DNA from: Streptomyces cadmiisoli
GTDB taxonomy: Bacteria > Actinomycetota > Actinomycetes > Streptomycetales > Streptomycetaceae
Direction of reading: 5' to 3'
Length of the DNA: 64,000 bases
Assembly: GCF_003261055.1 (NCBI RefSeq)
Contig: NZ_CP030073.1
Coordinates: 8,804,001 to 8,868,000, forward strand
The position numbers and the translations under genes were made by a program. Below the pieces are notes generated by a model that saw only the letters and a list, made by a program, of their open reading frames with translations, was not told where the DNA came from and ran no database searches. Below, in pieces: positions 61,012-64,000 of the stretch (within the stretch, counting starts at the first letter, position 1; each line of letters starts with the position of its first letter).

Positions 61012-61911
61012 GCCTCACGGCACTGTGGCATTCGCCGTCGCCTGGATCCGCTGCCGGTGCAGGCCGAGAGGCGCGCAGGATGCGCCGTGACTGCATGCTG
61101 TGCAAGCCTGACGGTGCACGCTGAACACGACCGTGGTCAGTACCCATGGCCTTGCGATCAGAAGCGAGACCGCGGCCGTGTTGCCGATCATTGCAGGCAA
61201 GCCGCATCGTGCGGTGCAGGTAGTGCTCCTACAGTCCGGCTACGTGTCGCGGGAGGTCTGGCGTCGGCAGGTCAGAACCTGGCGGAGCAACCGCCGTTCG
61301 CGCGGGGCGGACCATCAGCGGGCGGCCATTGACCGGCACATGTGCCACTGTACGGCGGTGTTCTCGATGCACCCTTGCCTACGACGTGCCGCGCACCGGA
61401 AAGGGCACCGCGTCCCCCGAGTGTGGGCTGTGACCGCCATCGCGCCACCGTGGTCCGTCACTTCCTCGTCGATCAGCGCCGATGGCTCGGAAAACCCCGT
61501 CATCCCAGGGGAGTTGAGGTCTGTCCCGAGATCATGATCACGGATGGGCGCTTGACCTCGGCCATCGACTTCGGGACGGAGCCGCTCGTTTGACAGTCTC
61601 GAAGCTGGTGCAGTTCCCGTGCCGGGCGGCCCGATTCGGTCGGGCGGATCCGTGGCGTCGGGCGGAGCGATCCAGTGTGTCACGGTGAGTTGCCAGGGTG
61701 GGAGGCGATCTCCGCAGGCACTCCATGGTTCCGCTTGTGATTGATAGTATGTCGAAATGTTATGTAATCTTGTCCAGTGGTAGTAAACGTATGGATCATC
61801 ACATCGTGTTTCTGAGCATGGTGTGTTGATGTCCGTTTGCTTCCTGTTGACCTTGCGTTCTTGTGGGGAGTTGATTGCTCCAAGATTCTGTGGAGACATT
61901 GTGGGTGGGGT
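61012..61911. other. decayed intergenic region
   Basis: About 0.9 kb. The only recognisable piece is around 61532-61593, where a frame reads EIMITDGRLTSAIDFGTEPLV before a TGA. This resembles the end of the APH-kinase catalytic region (LLVTDGRLSAVIDFG). The stretch 61730-61860 is distinctly AT-rich and leads to the Rhs pseudogene. Confidence 0.4.
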
Positions 61912-62565
61912 ATGGCGGGGATGTGGGCCCGAAGTCGGGCCGGTGGCAGGGCTGTTGCGGCGTTGCTGAGATTGATGCTGGGGCTGCGGGCTGTCCCTGT
62001 CACGCCCGGTCAGACGGCGGTACATGTGCCTGCTTCTGCGGGAAGCTCCGGCTCGGCGACCGAAGCCCGAGGTGTGTCTCAAGCGGGGGCGTTGACCGAG
62101 GCCAAACGGACGGGTGAGTCGGTGGCAGCCGCAGCGCTGCGTGGGGAAAACCGCGGGGTGTTCGCCACGCCGGAGGGCGATCTGGAAGCGCGTGACTACC
62201 TGGGCCCGGTGGGGGCTCATAGGGCGTGCCGGCCGCCAGGTGAGTATGTCGTGGCCCGCGGCGCTGCCGGAGCCTCGGCGGGGAGGTGCAGTGGGCGCGC
62301 GTCCGTCCGTGCTGCCCGATGCAGATCTGCGGATGGCGGCCCAGGGGGAGTCTTCACCTAACTGCTGCTGGTCAAGACGGCTCACGCTGGGGAAGTCGGG
62401 AGCTGACGGAGCTTCGGATGAAGCTGTTGGCGCAGGGGTTGCGGGTTCAGGAGAGCAGGTTCTGGTGCAGCCAGGGGGTATCGCTCGATCGGCCGATGGC
62501 GGCAACTGATTCACCCATACCCGAACCGGGCCGGAGCTGTTGGGGCACGGTATGACAAGGTGCCG
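61912..62565 (+). pseudogene. Rhs/YD-repeat protein N-terminal region, frameshifted
   Basis: From ATG 61912: a basic hydrophobic start (GGRAVAALLRLMLGLRAVPV), then ALTEAKRTGESVAAAALRGENRGVFATPEGDLEARDYLGPVGAHR. This matches the conserved N-terminus of large Streptomyces Rhs-type proteins (AKRTGESVEVxSLRxExxxVxATPxGxLExxxYxxPVRxR). Shifts follow: SVLPDADLRMAAQGES in one frame, then LLVKT and ELTELRMKLLAQGLRVQES in others (the LVVKTxEAAxxPELxELxxxxxxxGL motif). The repeats and any toxin tip are gone. A relic of a polymorphic-toxin gene. Confidence 0.65.
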
Positions 62566-63087
62566 CGCTGGTGGCCATGTCTGCCTATGCGCATTCGGTG
62601 CGAGGTGCGTCAATTGACTGGTCTCAGACGACTGGCATACGTCTAAACCTGCACCTGGGCAGTGCGAACCTTTTCACAAAGGGCCTTATAGGTGGGGGTT
62701 GTGGCAGTAAGTCACTTCTGCGATCGTCGATCCTTGGGCTGATTCGTGTCCTGCGCGCACCTTCGCGTTCTTCTGGGTGTCGATCTCTGTGTCCGTTCGA
62801 TCCGCTTCTCGGTCCTGGATTCCGTCTGGTCTATTGATAGGTGAAAAATTCGCACTAGTGCACGGATTTCCAGTGTTTTGGCCTGCGAGCGCTGGCGATA
62901 AATACGGCATGGCGGTTCGAAGCCGCCATCGTAAAACGACATGAAACGCCACTGATTACCCACTTCGCCGGGGACGTTGACAGTGTCCAGTTCGGCTTGA
63001 GAGGGTGAAGTGGATCAACATTTCTCCTCAAATTGCTTAAATTAGTTGCTCCCGGTGTGGAGCGCGAGCGTTGACCGAGGTGTGGAT
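62566..63087. other. AT-richer upstream region of the NRPS gene
   Basis: About 520 bp with lower GC than the rest. It contains a small hairpin, ATGGCGG (62909-62915) and CCGCCAT (62923-62929) around TTCGAAG, and a TTGACA (62977-62982) without a convincing -10 partner. No gene was recognised. It probably holds the promoter of the peptide-synthetase gene. Confidence 0.4.
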
Positions 63088-64000
63088 ATGTCTGGATCGC
63101 ATGGTGGCCGTCGTGAACTGATGGCCGGACAGCTTGGTGTATGGCATGCGCAGCAACTGAATCCGGATAATCCCATCTACAACATGGGTGAATACATACA
63201 GATTCACGGAAAGGTGGACACCGGTTTCTTCGAGGCGGCCGTGCGAAGAGTCGTCCAAGAAGTTGACTGTCTTCGCCTGCGCTTTGAGGGAACTGCAGAC
63301 GAAGTCCCGCGGCAGTATTTTGATCTGCGGGACGATTGGCTGTTTCACGTGATCGACGTGAGTGGTGAGGCGGATCCCCGTTCCAGCGCGCAGAGTTGGA
63401 TGCGGGCGGACATGCGACGTCCAGTGGATCTACAGAGCGGTGAACTCTTTACCCACGCCCTGTTCAAGGTGGCGGAAGATCTCTTCTTCTGGTACCAGCG
63501 AATGCACCACATCATCGCAGACGGACTCGCTGGAGCCCGGATAGCCGCCCGAGTGGCTGAGGTCTACACGGCATTGATGGCCGGCGAATCCCTCACGGAC
63601 AGTGCACGTCCCTCGAGTTCCGTACTGATGGATGCCGATGCCGATTACCGGGTGTCCGCAGAATTCGAACAGGACCGACAGTACTGGACGGAGCGTCTTT
63701 CCGATCGCCCTGAAACGGTCAGTTTGAGTGGCCGGGAACCTTCCACTGCGCCCCATGAACTGACACGTCATTCGCTCCACATCCCTCCCGACGCCGCCGC
63801 GGAAATCAGAAGCTCCGCACGTCGTCTGGGAACGAGCCTCTCGGGTCTGGCCGTGGCCGCGAGCGCCGCCTACCTGCATCGCGCAACGGGACAAGAGGAC
63901 GTCATTCTCGGGGTCCCCGTAATGGGCAGAACAAGTGCACTGCGCGACATCCCTGGAATGACAGCAAATATCATTCCCCTGCGCCTCACAGTGCAGCCGA
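63088..64000 (+). CDS. non-ribosomal peptide synthetase, N-terminal condensation domain (3' end outside window)
   Basis: The frame is open from ATG 63088 (GAGG 8 nt upstream) to the window edge, 304 codons. It starts with a condensation-domain N-lobe (MAGQLGVWHAQQLNPDNPIYNMGEYIQI), then DFFEAAVRR-like TGFFEAAVRRVVQEVDCLRLRF. The catalytic HHxxxDG motif is RMHHIIADGLAG, with its second His about 135 residues in. Later motifs DRQYWTERLSDRP and GVPVMGRTSALRDIPGMTANIIPLRL complete the C-lobe core. C domains join aminoacyl or acyl thioesters. Opening with a C domain suggests either lipo-initiation or a second-module enzyme of a larger cluster. Confidence 0.9.
   Translation, partial: MSGSHGGRRELMAGQLGVWHAQQLNPDNPIYNMGEYIQIHGKVDTGFFEAAVRRVVQEVDCLRLRFEGTADEVPRQYFDLRDDWLFHVIDVSGEADPRSSAQSWMRADMRRPVDLQSGELFTHALFKVAEDLFFWYQRMHHIIADGLAGARIAARVAEVYTALMAGESLTDSARPSSSVLMDADADYRVSAEFEQDRQYWTERLSDRPETVSLSGREPSTAPHELTRHSLHIPPDAAAEIRSSARRLGTSLSGLAVAASAAYLHRATGQEDVILGVPVMGRTSALRDIPGMTANIIPLRLTVQP

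Noticed and set aside
61315..62613. 432-codon minus-strand frame across 61.3-62.6 kb
   Set aside because: The composition is rich in Arg/Pro/Ser without domain structure, and the plus strand shows recognisable Rhs motifs through the same interval.
62909..62929. 5-bp stem with 7-nt loop TTCGAAG, resembling a tRNA T-arm
   Set aside because: No matching acceptor, anticodon or D arms can be paired in the ~75 bases upstream or the 7 bases downstream. It could at most be a fragment of a tRNA-derived attachment site, which I cannot support.
1..64000. CRISPR arrays, rRNA, tRNA genes, phage integrases
   Set aside because: Looked for on both strands; no regularly spaced repeats, no conserved RNA cores, and no tyrosine or serine recombinase motifs were seen.

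Overview
The window is high-GC actinobacterial DNA, most likely from a Streptomyces or close relative. The evidence is the strong G/C preference at third codon positions, GTG and TTG starts, many 4-nt ATGA/GTGA gene overlaps, and typical Streptomyces families: snapalysin, DUF2637, a BTAD regulator, ALF repeats, SUKH proteins, Replic_Relax and a non-ribosomal peptide synthetase. Several stretches (about 5.27-7.5 kb, 33.16-33.26 kb, 61.7-63.1 kb) look visibly less GC-rich. There are many dead transposases and pseudogenes, so this is probably an accessory region such as a chromosome arm or a plasmid. No rRNA, tRNA, CRISPR array or recombinase gene was recognised.

Layout. 0-4.9 kb: four overlapping plus-strand genes, LRR protein (partial) - ankyrin protein - MoxR-type AAA+ ATPase - VWA/HExxH protein. 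5.3-10.6 kb: a HEISH putative metallopeptidase, a small membrane protein, a GNAT acetyltransferase, a broken IS5-type element, a SUKH protein, a second transposase relic and an APH-type kinase. 10.9-21.2 kb: a sugar-acid locus. A five-gene peptide/opine-type ABC importer (minus strand) diverges from two D-2-hydroxyacid dehydrogenases, a glucarate-dehydratase-type enolase and a 5-dehydro-4-deoxyglucarate dehydratase. 21.6-27.4 kb: a HEAT-like protein, a SUKH protein between IS5 and IS1380 relics, a TetR/NAD-epimerase divergent pair with two 15-bp operators, an unknown gene and a Tn3-family relic.

27.8-48.1 kb: a minus-strand conjugation module of type-IV-secretion character. In transcription order it reads VirB8/TcpC-like, small membrane protein, PrgI/VirB3-like, VirB4 ATPase, small membrane protein, VirB6/TrbL-like, SLT-NlpC/P60 hydrolase, uncertain frame, membrane-anchored protein, VirD4-like ATPase, Replic_Relax protein. 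A second operon with its own promoter follows: small protein, membrane lipoprotein-like protein, membrane-anchored BTAD regulator, DUF2637 protein. A Nudix gene sits antisense inside the module. A 41-bp perfect palindrome lies upstream of the first gene, and its 15-bp core recurs twice at 52.5-52.9 kb. There, a decayed second copy of the start of such a module survives as a tcpC' relic, TGCGCA clusters and a frameshifted HTH gene.

48.2-64 kb: a P-type ATPase fragment, snapalysin, an LRV-repeat protein, relics, an acyltransferase, a lipoprotein, an AraC regulator split by one amber codon, an ALF-repeat secreted protein with a clear terminator, an Rhs N-terminal pseudogene, and the first condensation domain of an NRPS that runs off the right edge. 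The best candidates for something new are the conjugation module with its shared palindrome and TGCGCA clusters, and the LRR-ankyrin-MoxR-VWA cassette.
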